From Planktothrix serta PCC 8927 (GTDB lineage: Bacteria; Cyanobacteriota; Cyanobacteriia; Cyanobacteriales; Microcoleaceae), in the NCBI RefSeq assembly GCF_900010725.2, contig NZ_LR734878.1, positions 1 through 49,375 of the forward strand: a DNA stretch of 49,375 nt. The letters are read 5' to 3'. Of this stretch, positions 27,263 to 36,973 are shown in pieces. The notes under the pieces were generated by a model. It was not told where the DNA came from, made no database searches, and saw only the letters and a program-made list of their open reading frames with translations. The translations under genes and the position numbers were made by a program. The stretch's first letter is position 1; each line of letters starts with the position of its first letter.

Positions 27263-28275
27263 GACTTCACTGCACCTTCTGCTGCTAGTTTCATCGCCAC
27301 CTCAATAATTAAATCCTCTTGACCTGCTACCACCTTACGGCGGCCTAGTTCAAAAAATACATCCTTCGCATTAACTTTATACTCCTTGGAAATGCGTTCA
27401 ACGTGTTTGGCAAACCCTGAAAAAACTCCAGATAAGCCACTAACTACACTCAGGGATTTAATACTAGGAATAACAGGCATTAATTCTTTCTCAGCAATAT
27501 CTGCTGCATCTAGCATTTTATATAAATCAATGCCTGTTGAAAATCCCATTCTTTCTAACACCGCTACCAACACTTCAAGCTGAGTATTTCCTGAGCCAGC
27601 GCCAAAACCACGAGCCGTACCATCTAAGATAGTTGCTCCCGCCTGGACAGCCGCCACGGAATTAGCAACTGCCATTCCTAGATTATTATGCCCATGAAAA
27701 CCCACTGGAATAGTTAAACTTTTTACTAGCTCTGCTATTCTCTCCGTCACATCACTCGGAAGGTAAGCACCTGCTGAGTCCATAATTACAACGGCTTCAG
27801 CACCGTAAGATTCCATTTTCAAAGATTCTTCCGCCAAAAGCTCCTTTGATGCCATGTGGCTCATCATTAGGACTCCATACACCTCTTTCCCTTTATCACG
27901 AGCATAACCAATATGTCGCTGAGTGATATCTGCTTCGGTGCAGTGAGAGGCAACTCTGACCAAATCTACACCAATTTCTATGGCAGTTTTCAAGTCTTTG
28001 TTAATCGTGGCAAAACCAGGAATAACATGAATGCTTAACTTCGAGTTGACTAGATTCTCCCTAGCTACTTCCAGCATTTCTCGATCGCCGATCAGACTTT
28101 CTCCTACTTGTAGGGAAGAAGCACCGAGGCCATTACCATGTCCCACCTCAACTATTGGAACACCAGCAGCATCGGCCGCCGCGGCATAGAGAGCGATTTG
28201 ACGGGCATTTAACTGATGACGAACGGCATGATTTCCGTCCCGCAGAGTGGGGTCACTAATCAATACAGTTGACAT
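27259..28275 (-). CDS. 4-hydroxy-2-oxovalerate aldolase (DmpG/MhpE type)
   Basis: A 338-residue class II aldolase of the DmpG/BphI/MhpE family. The motif [13 protein letters not shown] (8-20) holds the conserved R12, D13 and base H16 (TLRDGxHAxRHQ in characterised enzymes). GFHGHNNLG supplies metal ligands H194 and H196. The reaction is reversible cleavage of 4-hydroxy-2-oxopentanoate to pyruvate and acetaldehyde. GAGGAGCC precedes the ATG. It overlaps the DmpF-like gene by 20 bases, which matches the known channelling complex of the two. No catechol meta-cleavage genes are present. Placement in a CDP-sugar operon suggests it works in the synthetic direction to make a 2-keto acid donor (inference). 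Confidence 0.92.
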   Translation of the reverse strand: MSTVLISDPTLRDGNHAVRHQLNARQIALYAAAADAAGVPIVEVGHGNGLGASSLQVGESLIGDREMLEVARENLVNSKLSIHVIPGFATINKDLKTAIEIGVDLVRVASHCTEADITQRHIGYARDKGKEVYGVLMMSHMASKELLAEESLKMESYGAEAVVIMDSAGAYLPSDVTERIAELVKSLTIPVGFHGHNNLGMAVANSVAAVQAGATILDGTARGFGAGSGNTQLEVLVAVLERMGFSTGIDLYKMLDAADIAEKELMPVIPSIKSLSVVSGLSGVFSGFAKHVERISKEYKVNAKDVFFELGRRKVVAGQEDLIIEVAMKLAAEGAVKS

Positions 28276-29182
28276 AAGGCTCCTCTACTGAGTCACAATC
28301 ATCATAGTCTAAGTTTCTAATATAGTCTTTGGCATATTCTTCGGCTGTGGCGATCGCAGCACAGTTAATAATATCCAGATTGCCAGCATATCTTGGTAGG
28401 TAGTCGCCCAGCCCTTGAACTTTCACCGTAATTACAATCCGGTTATTCTCGAATACTGGAGGTACCACGAGTTGATATCCGGGAACATATAACCGAATAT
28501 TATTAACCATCTCATTAACAAGAGTATTAAGCTCCTCAATATTAGGCTGATCTACTTTGGCAAATACGGTAGTCTGCATATCAATGCAGGGCTGTGCTGG
28601 GTTGAGGATGAGAATTGCCTTAGCGCGATCGCATCCCGAAAACTTTTTAATTCCCTGTTCGGTCGTTTCAATATATTCATCAATATTAGCACGGGTAGCT
28701 GGCCCGGCGCCTCGGGAAGCGATGCTAGAAACCACCTCTATATACTCAACATTTGCGTGTGTGCGCCCGATCAGATAGGCTAAAGGTATAGAAGCCTGAC
28801 CTCCGCAACTCACCATATTAACATTCTTGTACAAGCTGCATTTTTGGATATTCACAGCCGGAACGCACATTTCTCCCACCTTAGCAGGTGTCATATCAAT
28901 CACAATCTTACCTAGCTTTTCTAGTAAAGACCAGTGATAAATGTGATCTCTAGCGGATGTGGCATCAAAAACCAAATCACAGCAGTCGGGTTCTTTAATA
29001 ATAGCCTCAATACTCTGGTCAGAAATTTTGACCCCCAGACTATTTGCCTTTGCCATCCCTGGAGATCCCATATTGCGCCCAATAAATAGAACGCACTCAA
29101 GAAAAGGCGATCGCATTGTCTTAATTAAAAGATCCGTACCGATATTGCCACTTCCCAGTATTGCTACCTTTAGTTTTCGCAT
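28256..29182 (-). CDS. Acetaldehyde dehydrogenase, CoA-acylating (DmpF/MhpF type)
   Basis: A 308-residue enzyme of the DmpF/BphJ/MhpF family. The NAD motif is [10 protein letters not shown] (8-17) and the catalytic cysteine is C126 in [27 protein letters not shown] is a strong family signature. The enzyme interconverts acetaldehyde, CoA and NAD+ with acetyl-CoA and NADH, and forms a complex with the aldolase. An AGGAGGT Shine-Dalgarno sits upstream of the ATG, the strongest in the operon. In catabolic operons it disposes of acetaldehyde. Here it could supply acetaldehyde from acetyl-CoA to the aldolase (inference). Confidence 0.93.
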   Translation of the reverse strand: MRKLKVAILGSGNIGTDLLIKTMRSPFLECVLFIGRNMGSPGMAKANSLGVKISDQSIEAIIKEPDCCDLVFDATSARDHIYHWSLLEKLGKIVIDMTPAKVGEMCVPAVNIQKCSLYKNVNMVSCGGQASIPLAYLIGRTHANVEYIEVVSSIASRGAGPATRANIDEYIETTEQGIKKFSGCDRAKAILILNPAQPCIDMQTTVFAKVDQPNIEELNTLVNEMVNNIRLYVPGYQLVVPPVFENNRIVITVKVQGLGDYLPRYAGNLDIINCAAIATAEEYAKDYIRNLDYDDCDSVEEPYVNCID

Positions 29183-29243
29183 CTTTTTACCTCCTAATTC
29201 TTGCCAAATTCCTATTTATTAATACCAGAGAAATTGGGAAATT

Positions 29244-31031
29244 CTACACAATTTTTTCACGGACGCAATTTTCTAAGTATTCTTCCCGGGGCAGGAATGG
29301 AAACATATCATCATAAGGCATTGACATCATTCTACCGTCATCCATCTTTTTAGAAGCCACTCTCGGAATCAGTAATTGGTTGGGCGGTGTCATCACTTCA
29401 CAAATTACTGCACCCTGATAATTAATAAGTTCAGCCAGTTTAGCATCCAAATCATCAAGACCTAAAATCCTGATAAATTTAATTCCATAGGCATAGGCAA
29501 TCTTTTCCATATCTGGACAACTCACACCGCTATCTTTATCTACACCGATAAAACGACCCTCCTGAAAATTATTTTGGGTGAGTCGAATCAAGAGGTAGCC
29601 ATTATTATTTAAAATGACTAATTTGACGGGAAGATTGTTCTGAGCGATGGTTTGCAACTCTTGGATATTAAACTGAACTGAGCCATCTCCAGTAATGCAA
29701 AAAACATCTTTTCCCTGACTAGCTGCTGCTACACCTACCGATCCAGGCATATAACCCATTGTGGATAGACCACCTGTGATAATATGTCTCTGTCCGAACT
29801 TTACTTGAAATGCCTGGGCGAAAACATGAAAACAAGAACCTGTATCAACTAAGAAAATTGCATCTTCAGAGACTTTTTCCGAAAACCGCCGCATAAAGTG
29901 ATAGGAGTTAATGCCATCTTTTTCCTGTTGATACTCCGGTAAATCAACGGGATACTTTCCTTTCCAAATTTGGGTTTGTTCTCTCCATAGATTATTGTCT
30001 AACTGATAATCACCTAATCTTTCTAGGAGTAAATCTAAAAACAACTTTGCATCTGTCTGGACTGCTATATCTGGGATAACAGAAGGCTTGGTAAGCTCTT
30101 GCTCGTCAACATCAACACAGATTTTTTTGGCATGACGGGCAAAGTCTTGAAAATCGTAACCTACTAAACCGATACCCAGACGACAGCCAATATTAAGTAA
30201 TAGGTCAGAATTTTGAATAGTAAAGTTAGCTGCGCGATCGCCATAAGTCCCAGGTCTACCCACAAACAAAGGATGGGAATGATCAATTAAATCCATCCCT
30301 AGTCTCGATGTCATTACGGGAATGCCAGTTTTTTCTGCTAATTTGTGAAAATCTTTAATAGCACCTGAAAGTCTAATTCCCGCTCCACCCAAAATACAGG
30401 GTCTTCTGCTTTGGCGAATCGCTTCGACAACCTGATCAACCTTCTCCTTCAGGTCATTACTTGACTGCTGTAATTCTGGGGGTGTAAATCCCTCAAATTC
30501 ATCGGGGTCAAAGTAAGCACCTTGAATATCAATGGGAGATTCAATCCATACCGGGCCTACACGATGGGAGGTTGCCAGGTAAATACACTTTTCGACTTCA
30601 TATCTTACCCTAGATAAATCGTTAAGCATGACGGCATATTTAGTCACCTGTTCAAATATGGGTAAGGTATTGAAACCTTGAAGTGCAAATTGTCTCGGCC
30701 CTGTAACAATGGCTTGGGATACCTTAGACTGACCCGAAACAATAATACAGGGGGAAGAATCTACATAAGCTCCCACAACTCCTGTCAATGTATTTAATGC
30801 CCCAGGCCCGGCGGTAACATAAGCAACTCCCAGTTTTCCTGTGAATCTCCCATAGGCTTCCGCCGCCATAACTGCGGATTGCTCATGGTGACAGCAGACA
30901 AATTTCTGTTTCCCATGCTGATACAGTGCATCGGTCAGGTGCATGATCATGCCACCTGTAATCAAGAATACATACTCTCCACCCGCTTCATACAACTTCT
31001 TTGTTATAAAGTCTGCAACCCGCATTTTCAT
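29244..31031 (-). CDS. ThDP-dependent acetolactate synthase-like carboligase
   Basis: A 595-residue ThDP enzyme with the three domains of the acetolactate synthase/pyruvate oxidase superfamily. The cofactor-activating glutamate is E50 (CCHHEQSAVMAAEAYGR). The middle domain starts RRPCILGGAGIR. The Mg-ThDP motif runs from GDGS (about 447) to NNNGY. I choose the ATG at 31031 (MKMRVADF), with AGGTGG 11 bases upstream; a GTG at 31046 is possible. YerE, which adds a two-carbon unit from pyruvate to CDP-3,6-dideoxy-4-ketohexose, belongs to the same superfamily. Together with RfbF/G/H this makes a sugar-modifying carboligase a better guess than branched-chain amino acid synthesis. Whether FAD is bound cannot be told. 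Confidence 0.88.
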   Translation of the reverse strand: MKMRVADFITKKLYEAGGEYVFLITGGMIMHLTDALYQHGKQKFVCCHHEQSAVMAAEAYGRFTGKLGVAYVTAGPGALNTLTGVVGAYVDSSPCIIVSGQSKVSQAIVTGPRQFALQGFNTLPIFEQVTKYAVMLNDLSRVRYEVEKCIYLATSHRVGPVWIESPIDIQGAYFDPDEFEGFTPPELQQSSNDLKEKVDQVVEAIRQSRRPCILGGAGIRLSGAIKDFHKLAEKTGIPVMTSRLGMDLIDHSHPLFVGRPGTYGDRAANFTIQNSDLLLNIGCRLGIGLVGYDFQDFARHAKKICVDVDEQELTKPSVIPDIAVQTDAKLFLDLLLERLGDYQLDNNLWREQTQIWKGKYPVDLPEYQQEKDGINSYHFMRRFSEKVSEDAIFLVDTGSCFHVFAQAFQVKFGQRHIITGGLSTMGYMPGSVGVAAASQGKDVFCITGDGSVQFNIQELQTIAQNNLPVKLVILNNNGYLLIRLTQNNFQEGRFIGVDKDSGVSCPDMEKIAYAYGIKFIRILGLDDLDAKLAELINYQGAVICEVMTPPNQLLIPRVASKKMDDGRMMSMPYDDMFPFLPREEYLENCVREKIV

Positions 31032-31201
31032 TTTTTTTATGACCACCTAATAGGTTTTATATGAAGTAAATAATGCCTAATTATTTTTACTTATCGAATT
31101 TTTTTGTGCTTATATCGTTTCCGCAAATGATTGCTACAAATAGAACTGGTAAGCCTCCGCCTAGTCAACCCATTATGTAGCAAACATTTGGGTAATCCAT
31201 A

Positions 31202-32305
31202 TTACTTAATAAGCTCAATCAAATTCTTACACACGAAGTCAATATCTTCCTCTACGAGATTAGCTGCTGAAGCCAATGAAATACCTCGTTCCCATACTTT
31301 CTTGGCAACCGGATTAGGAAAACGTTGCTCCAATACTGGAAACCGACTCATTTGGGGAAAGCCAGGGCGACAATGAATATTTAATTCCTTAAGCTTCTGC
31401 AAAACGACATCGCGACTGGCAGAAATACTATCCTCTAACAAAATTGATGGATAGCAATAATTGCTTTTACAGCCTTCCTTTTCTTTAATAATTTTGATAC
31501 CAGATACATTTTTCAACCTTTCATAGTACCAATTAAAAATCTGACGTTTCTTGCCCATTAATTCTTCAATACGCTCTACTTGAGCTAGTGCTAATGCAGC
31601 AGTCAGATTGGCAATTGTGTATTGATAACCGAGCATATCTGACCAAAAAACTGCTTGAGAGTCAGTTCGCCCCATTGAAGCTAATAATTTAGCTTTCTCA
31701 TACATTTCTTCGTTATTAGTTACGAAAATTCCGCCTTCACCACTGACAGTCAGTTTTGCACCATGAAAGCTAAAACAACCTATATCCCCAAAAGTTCCCA
31801 CTTTTTGACCTTTAAATTCTGCTCCCATCGCAGGTGCTGCGTCTTCAATAACATATAGCCCATATTTATGAGCAATAGCCATGATCTCATCCATCTGTGC
31901 TGGATGTCCGAAAGTATGAACTAACATAATAGCTTTAGTCTTCGGCGTGATAGCTTTCTCAATGGCTTGAGGATCGATACACCAAGTATCTGGATCTATA
32001 TCGACAAAAACACATTTAGCACCCGTGTAAGCAATCGCATAAGCGGTAGCTACCCAACTAAAGTCTGTGACAATAACTTCATCTTCCTTGCCTAAATCAA
32101 GTACGGTGGCTGAAAGGTGAAGTGCTAAAGTACAACAATGAGTTGCCAGCGCATATTTGACACCCAAATAATCTGCTACTGTCTTCTCAAGTTTCTTGGC
32201 ATATAGATCATAAGTTTCATAGAAACCATTAAGGGTGGCATCCGTGACATAATCTACCTCTTTTTGAGTAATCCAAGGCCCTGCAAAACTAATTTTCTTT
32301 CTCAT
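31202..32305 (-). CDS. DegT/DnrJ/EryC1 sugar aminotransferase
   Basis: A 367-residue PLP enzyme of the DegT family. The Schiff-base lysine is K184 in FSFHGAKLTVSGEGG, and IEDAAPAMGAEF is the PLP-aspartate motif. Members transfer an amino group from glutamate to a keto sugar nucleotide; it looks most like 4-amino-4-deoxy (perosamine-synthetase type) enzymes. AGAGGC lies six bases before the ATG. It starts 12 bases after the class I aminotransferase gene. It is related in fold to the RfbH of the same operon but keeps lysine, so it should transaminate and not dehydrate. Confidence 0.9.
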   Translation of the reverse strand: MRKKISFAGPWITQKEVDYVTDATLNGFYETYDLYAKKLEKTVADYLGVKYALATHCCTLALHLSATVLDLGKEDEVIVTDFSWVATAYAIAYTGAKCVFVDIDPDTWCIDPQAIEKAITPKTKAIMLVHTFGHPAQMDEIMAIAHKYGLYVIEDAAPAMGAEFKGQKVGTFGDIGCFSFHGAKLTVSGEGGIFVTNNEEMYEKAKLLASMGRTDSQAVFWSDMLGYQYTIANLTAALALAQVERIEELMGKKRQIFNWYYERLKNVSGIKIIKEKEGCKSNYCYPSILLEDSISASRDVVLQKLKELNIHCRPGFPQMSRFPVLEQRFPNPVAKKVWERGISLASAANLVEEDIDFVCKNLIELIK

Positions 32306-32317
32306 GGTTTAGCCTCT

Positions 32318-33472
32318 TTATAGTTTTAACAATTGTTCACACGCTTGTTCCAAAATCGCATTCGATTTCGCAAAGCAAAAACGCACTAAATTTTCACCTT
32401 TGTTACTAGCATAGAATGCTTCACCTGGCACTGTGGCAACACCCACTTTTTTCAGGATAAACATTGCCTTTTCTTTACTGGTTTTACCTGGCAAAGAACT
32501 CACATCTGCCAGTATATAGTAGGCACCGTGTGGAATGTAAGGGGTTATTCCAATCTTTAATAATGTTCCACATAGTTGATCACGCTTTATCTGGTATTCA
32601 TGAGATAACCATTGATAATAATCGGGTAGCAACTGGTTAATACCTTCTGCTACCCCCTTTTGCAAGGGTGCAGGACTGCAAACATAGATTAAATCACTAA
32701 CATAACCAATCATTTGTGCCCATTTTTCGTGACAAACCGCATAACCCACACGCCAACCTGTAATGCTAAAAGTCTTGGAATAACCTGATATTGTAATAGT
32801 GCGCTCCGCTATACTGTCTAATGAAGCGGGGCTGATATGTTTACGTCCATCATAAAGAAAATACTCGTAAATTTCATCCGTAAACACAAATAAATCATGT
32901 TTTATAGCCAAGTCTGCTATTTTTTCTAATTCATCTTTCGTAAATACTTTACCACTCGGATTTGCTGGTGTACAAATCATAATACCTTTTGTTTTTGATG
33001 TAACAACTTGCTTCAGTTCATCCATATCAAAAGTCCAGTCGGGGGGTGATAATGTCACATAGATAGGCACTGCACCAACTGCTAACAAGGTACTTATATG
33101 ATAACCATAGTAAGGTTCAAAAAAGATAACTTCATCTCCAGGGTTAAGTAATGCTAAACACGCAGAGTAAAAAGCACCTGTAGCACCGCTAGAGACAATA
33201 ATATTTTTTTCTGGATCGGTTTTAACGTTATTGTAGGAAAGCATCTTATGCTCAATAGCCTTCCGTAGTGATTCAATGCCATCATAGCGGGTATAATGAT
33301 TTTCACCTTGTTCTATAGCCTCTATTGCACCTTGCTTAACAGGAAGAGGTATCTCTAAATCACAAACTCCTTGAGACATATTAATGCCACCTATACGATC
33401 ACACTCAATAGACATATTTCGTATCTCAGACTGAGAGATTGACTGAGAAAGTCTGCTAAACATTAAAGGCAT
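32318..33472 (-). CDS. Class I/II PLP aminotransferase
   Basis: A 384-residue fold-type I aminotransferase of the AspC/kynurenine aminotransferase group. The catalytic lysine is K233 in TISGYSKTFSITGWRVGY, and the PLP-binding residues are in CTPANPSGKV and FTDEIYEYF. GGGAGA precedes the ATG at 33472. Such enzymes act on amino and keto acids, not on sugar nucleotides. Its place in this operon therefore hints that a keto-acid intermediate, or an open-chain branch, is aminated, or that glutamate is regenerated. It lies 23 bases after the GNAT gene. Confidence 0.88.
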   Translation of the reverse strand: MPLMFSRLSQSISQSEIRNMSIECDRIGGINMSQGVCDLEIPLPVKQGAIEAIEQGENHYTRYDGIESLRKAIEHKMLSYNNVKTDPEKNIIVSSGATGAFYSACLALLNPGDEVIFFEPYYGYHISTLLAVGAVPIYVTLSPPDWTFDMDELKQVVTSKTKGIMICTPANPSGKVFTKDELEKIADLAIKHDLFVFTDEIYEYFLYDGRKHISPASLDSIAERTITISGYSKTFSITGWRVGYAVCHEKWAQMIGYVSDLIYVCSPAPLQKGVAEGINQLLPDYYQWLSHEYQIKRDQLCGTLLKIGITPYIPHGAYYILADVSSLPGKTSKEKAMFILKKVGVATVPGEAFYASNKGENLVRFCFAKSNAILEQACEQLLKL

Positions 33473-33495
33473 CTTAGTATTTCTCCCTTAAACAG

Positions 33496-34179
33496 TTAAA
33501 GAGTTTTTGGCACATATTTCATACACACAAAATAATTGTCAGGAGGTTCCTGATCATCTTGACTTAAGGGTATATGATTGATTTCACCGTTGCTTTCTAC
33601 ACGACGCAAGGGTTGTTTTCCTTCTATAATAAATCCCAGATTGGTATAGAAATTGATAGCATGAGTATTGTCTTGGAGGGTTCTTAAACAGAAACCTTTT
33701 GGAATAATGGTAGACTCAGCCCAATTTAACAAGGATTTAACCCCATAAGACATGATGCCTCGTTCTACACATTGAACTCCCCGAATAACATTATCTAGTT
33801 CCATCAAACCTTCTTCATTTAGTGAATTTGCAAATCCTAAGTGTCCAATGGGATGACCATAGCAATTCACCACCAAAAATAATATCCGGTCTGGAACATC
33901 TAAGACAAGTTTACGTAGCCACTGTTTAGTCCCTTCTAGGGTTACTTTAAATTGATTATGAAAAGTAGTAGCTTCTTCTCGCCATTGAGCTAACTTTGCG
34001 ATCAAATCTTCATCTTCTGCGTACAATTCACTAACACAAAGAAGGTAGCCTTTCTCATCAGCTAACCTTATGCTACATGATACCAATTCATCAAAGCGGT
34101 AGATTGACTTGAGAGAGGCAAATTCTGCTATAACTTTTGCTTGATAAACTTTTATTTCTTCCGTACAAATGTTACTCAT
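33496..34179 (-). CDS. GNAT-family N-acyltransferase
   Basis: A protein of about 227 residues with a GNAT fold. [20 protein letters not shown] forms the beta-2/3/4 strands and the C-terminal part [20 protein letters not shown] is the classic RxxNxxAIxFYxxxGF end of the family. I place the start at the ATG at 34179 (MSNICTEEI), eight bases inside rfbH (ATGAGTAA) and preceded by AAAGGA. A longer frame from 34203 is possible. The likely role is N-acylation of an amino sugar made by the DegT enzyme, as in FdtC/PerB-like partners. The substrate is inference. Confidence 0.8.
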   Translation of the reverse strand: MSNICTEEIKVYQAKVIAEFASLKSIYRFDELVSCSIRLADEKGYLLCVSELYAEDEDLIAKLAQWREEATTFHNQFKVTLEGTKQWLRKLVLDVPDRILFLVVNCYGHPIGHLGFANSLNEEGLMELDNVIRGVQCVERGIMSYGVKSLLNWAESTIIPKGFCLRTLQDNTHAINFYTNLGFIIEGKQPLRRVESNGEINHIPLSQDDQEPPDNYFVCMKYVPKTL

Positions 34180-35518
34180 ATTTAACGAATCCTTTGAAAA
34201 CATTTACCACATAAGCTAACATTTCCTCAGTCAACCCTGGAAATAGCCCAATCCAAAATGATCTTGCCATAACTTGATCGGTTTTTGGCAAATCTCCCAC
34301 AATTCGATAATTTAACCCTTCATAAGCAGGTTGCTTAATCAAATTTCCACCAAATAATAATCTAGTACCAATCCGTTTTTCTTCCAAATATTGGACTAAC
34401 TCATTCCGAGTAAAAGGAGCATTTTCTTTAACAGAAATAAGAAAACCAAACCAACTAGGTTCGGAACCAGGAGTAGACTGAGGCAATTGTAACACATCCT
34501 GTAAATCTTGCAACTGCTGATACATAAAATCAAAATTATGCTGACGTTTTGCCACAAATTCAGGTAATTTATCCAATTGAGCAACACCGACAGCCGCCTG
34601 CATATCGGTTAGTTTTAAGTTATAACCAACATGGGAATAAGTGTATTTGTGGTCATAGCCCAAAGGTAAATCTCCTAACTGCCAACCAAAACGCTTATTA
34701 CAGGTATTATCAACCCCAGGAGCGCACCAACAATCTCGACCCCAATCTCTAAAGGATTCTACAATTTTTTTTAGGCGTGTATCATTGGTTAAAACTGCGC
34801 CTCCCTCACCCATAGTGATATGATGGGCAGGATAAAAACTGACAGTTGATAAATGACCGAAACTTCCGGTTTTTTTGCCTTGATAAACACTCCCTACCGC
34901 ATCACAATTATCTTCAATTAACCACAAATCATGTTTTTCGACAAAAGCCATCACCGCTTCTAAATTAAAGGGATTTCCCAAGGTATGGGCAATCATAATC
35001 GCACGGGTACGAGGCGAAACTGCTAACTCTAATTGATCAATATCAATATCATAAGTAGGCAGTTTCACATCCACAAATACGGGGACTAACTGATTTTGAA
35101 AAATCGGATTCACCGTTGTAGGAAATCCTGCCGCCACCGTAATTACTTCATCTCCGGGTTTCAGTTGCTTATCCCCTAATTTGGGCGATGTTAAAGCAGA
35201 TAAGGCAACTAAATTAGCAGAAGACCCGGAGTTAACCAGTAAGCAGTGTTTAACCCCCATCCACTCTGCAAAACGTTGTTCAAATTCCGCAGCATAGCGT
35301 CCTGTAGTTAACCAAAAATCCAGTGACGCATCAACTAAATGTACCAGTTCTTGCTCATCAAACACTTTACCCGAAGCCGGGATATAGGTTTGACCTGGGA
35401 TAAAGGTTTTGTGAGTAAACTTATATTGGTAGTAGTCTTTGACCGCAGCAAAAACTTGTTCTCTGAGTGCTTGTTCTTGATCGGAGGTACTAGCAGGACG
35501 AGGTAAAGATTGAGTCAT
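34172..35518 (-). CDS. rfbH: CDP-4-keto-6-deoxyglucose 3-dehydrase (E1, RfbH)
   Basis: A 448-residue PMP/[2Fe-2S] dehydrase of the DdhC/RfbH type. The residue aligned with the Schiff-base lysine is histidine (H232 in [14 protein letters not shown]), the mark of dehydrases as opposed to aminotransferases. Four cysteines keep the exact spacing C205-X57-C263-X1-C265-X7-C273 known for the E1 iron-sulfur cluster. The reaction removes the C3 hydroxyl of CDP-4-keto-6-deoxy-D-glucose. It normally requires the flavin/iron-sulfur reductase E3 (DdhD/RfbI), which is not in the window. I use the ATG at 35518 with AGGAAG upstream; a GTG at 35524 is possible. Confidence 0.95.
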   Translation of the reverse strand: MTQSLPRPASTSDQEQALREQVFAAVKDYYQYKFTHKTFIPGQTYIPASGKVFDEQELVHLVDASLDFWLTTGRYAAEFEQRFAEWMGVKHCLLVNSGSSANLVALSALTSPKLGDKQLKPGDEVITVAAGFPTTVNPIFQNQLVPVFVDVKLPTYDIDIDQLELAVSPRTRAIMIAHTLGNPFNLEAVMAFVEKHDLWLIEDNCDAVGSVYQGKKTGSFGHLSTVSFYPAHHITMGEGGAVLTNDTRLKKIVESFRDWGRDCWCAPGVDNTCNKRFGWQLGDLPLGYDHKYTYSHVGYNLKLTDMQAAVGVAQLDKLPEFVAKRQHNFDFMYQQLQDLQDVLQLPQSTPGSEPSWFGFLISVKENAPFTRNELVQYLEEKRIGTRLLFGGNLIKQPAYEGLNYRIVGDLPKTDQVMARSFWIGLFPGLTEEMLAYVVNVFKGFVKYE

Positions 35519-35547
35519 GATCACTTCCTAAAATTAGCGATTTCTCT

Positions 35548-35967
35548 TTATTTTAAAGATTTTTTAGCAAAATAAGGACTTGCTGGATTCACAATTAACC
35601 GTTGTTGACGAGGATCTATTAATACATCCATATCCTCCACAGGAATAGCCCCTAATAAGACCTCAGTATCTCCTGATAATACCATTGCTCGACAAGTAGT
35701 AGAACGATTTTCAAAGCGCACTTCTACAGGGCCAACAATCTCTAGTTTCAACTTTGAACCATCTGCTAATTCAGCAATTTGTTCTTCTAATTTCGGTAAA
35801 TCTAGCTGGAGTTTAATGCTTTCATTAATAGCTAACATATAAGCACCACTATCAACTAAAGCATTCACTGTTATTTTCTTGACATTTTCCGGCTGGATAT
35901 ATCCCCGTCTTGCTAAAACCAAATCATCGCCACTAATCAATTCGATTTCTGCGTAGGTAAGTCCCAT
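35548..35967 (-). CDS. Retropepsin-like (clan AA) aspartic protease-fold protein
   Basis: A protein of about 139 residues that is almost entirely one retropepsin-like lobe. NALVDSGAYMLAI carries the active-site DSGA, and VLLGAIPVEDMDVLID matches the LLG...D end of clan AA small proteases common in cyanobacteria. I use the ATG at 35967 (MGLTYAEIEL); AAGGAG lies about 14 bases upstream. It sits inside the CDP-sugar operon, 22 bases after rfbG and 29 bases before rfbH, on the same strand. No role in sugar synthesis is known to me. It may be an inserted passenger gene. Confidence 0.82.
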   Translation of the reverse strand: MGLTYAEIELISGDDLVLARRGYIQPENVKKITVNALVDSGAYMLAINESIKLQLDLPKLEEQIAELADGSKLKLEIVGPVEVRFENRSTTCRAMVLSGDTEVLLGAIPVEDMDVLIDPRQQRLIVNPASPYFAKKSLK

Positions 35968-35989
35968 GAGATTTAATTGCACTCCTTTT

Positions 35990-36973
35990 TTAATTTAAGC
36001 GATCGCGTAAAAAATCTTGATACCATTTTATCGTCTCCTGTAAACATTCATCAAGGGAATATTTAGGCTTCCAATTCAACATTTCACGAGCTTTTTTAGC
36101 GGAAAGATACTGATGCTTAATTTCATTTTTGGCTTGATTCAAAATAATAGGTTCTAAATCCCTCTTATCCATCAAAGCTAGAATTTTCTGCACCAGTTCT
36201 AACACTGTAATTTGCAGTTCATTACTAAAATTGAACGCCTCGCCCCAGATTTCTTTTCTTTCCATTTGTTCCGCCAAATGCAGATAGGCTAATACCCCAT
36301 CCCTAACATAAAAATAATCCCGAATATAACTACCATCACTACGGATAGTAACAGGTTTATCGCGCAATGCTGAACGAATAGTATCCGGTACAATCCGGTT
36401 AAAATTCAAGTCCCCACCGCCATAAAAATTGCCACAGCGAGTAATACAAACTGGCAATCCATAACTAACATAATAAGTGCGACAAATCAAATCTGCACAA
36501 CTTTTAGACACATCATAAGGGTGTTCCCCTTGTAAGGGTGTGGTTTCATCGTAGGGCAAAATTTCTTGATCCCCGTAAGCCTTATCACTAGAAGCCACTA
36601 CAATTCGACTCACTCCCCCCACCCGACGACAGGCTTCTAATAGGTTCCAAGTTCCTTTAATATTGGCTTCAAAGGTCGCTAAGGGTTCACGGTTAGCTAC
36701 TCCGACAATGGTTTGAGCCGCTAAGTGAAAAACAGTATCGACTTCATACTCATTAATCGCTCGTTCTAGGGTTGGTAAATCTTCAATACAACCCCGAACA
36801 ATATTAATTTGATGATGCCAGTTTTCAGTATACAATCGAGACTGGGGAACACCATCTCGGATTAAAGCCGTTACCCTAGCTCCTCGCTGCACTAACTCCG
36901 CTACTAACCAACTTCCTAATAACCCCGTACAACCTGTGACAAACACAGAGCGATCGCGCCAGAATTGACTCAT
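35990..36973 (-). CDS. rfbG: CDP-glucose 4,6-dehydratase
   Basis: A 327-residue extended SDR. The NAD motif is [14 protein letters not shown] and the catalytic residues are in [12 protein letters not shown] (S-x-D-K pattern of CDP-glucose dehydratase) and [12 protein letters not shown] (Y-x3-K). It converts CDP-D-glucose to CDP-4-keto-6-deoxy-D-glucose. The start at 36973 (MSQFW) overlaps the rfbF stop as ATGA and has GGAAGG about seven bases upstream. Upstream ATGs at 36979 and 37009 are less likely. It forms the standard pair with rfbF. Confidence 0.94.
   Translation of the reverse strand: MSQFWRDRSVFVTGCTGLLGSWLVAELVQRGARVTALIRDGVPQSRLYTENWHHQINIVRGCIEDLPTLERAINEYEVDTVFHLAAQTIVGVANREPLATFEANIKGTWNLLEACRRVGGVSRIVVASSDKAYGDQEILPYDETTPLQGEHPYDVSKSCADLICRTYYVSYGLPVCITRCGNFYGGGDLNFNRIVPDTIRSALRDKPVTIRSDGSYIRDYFYVRDGVLAYLHLAEQMERKEIWGEAFNFSNELQITVLELVQKILALMDKRDLEPIILNQAKNEIKHQYLSAKKAREMLNWKPKYSLDECLQETIKWYQDFLRDRLN

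Noticed and set aside
27259-29182. Aromatic meta-cleavage catabolic operon
   Set aside because: Only the last two enzymes are present and no ring-cleavage dioxygenase, hydrolase or hydratase is nearby; the neighbours are CDP-sugar genes.
29244-31031. Housekeeping acetolactate synthase (ilvB)
   Set aside because: No small subunit (ilvH) or ilv neighbour; the operon context is sugar nucleotide synthesis. It cannot be fully excluded by sequence alone.
31202-32305. Second RfbH-type dehydrase
   Set aside because: The catalytic lysine (K184) is retained and the iron-sulfur cysteine motif is missing, so it is a sugar aminotransferase.
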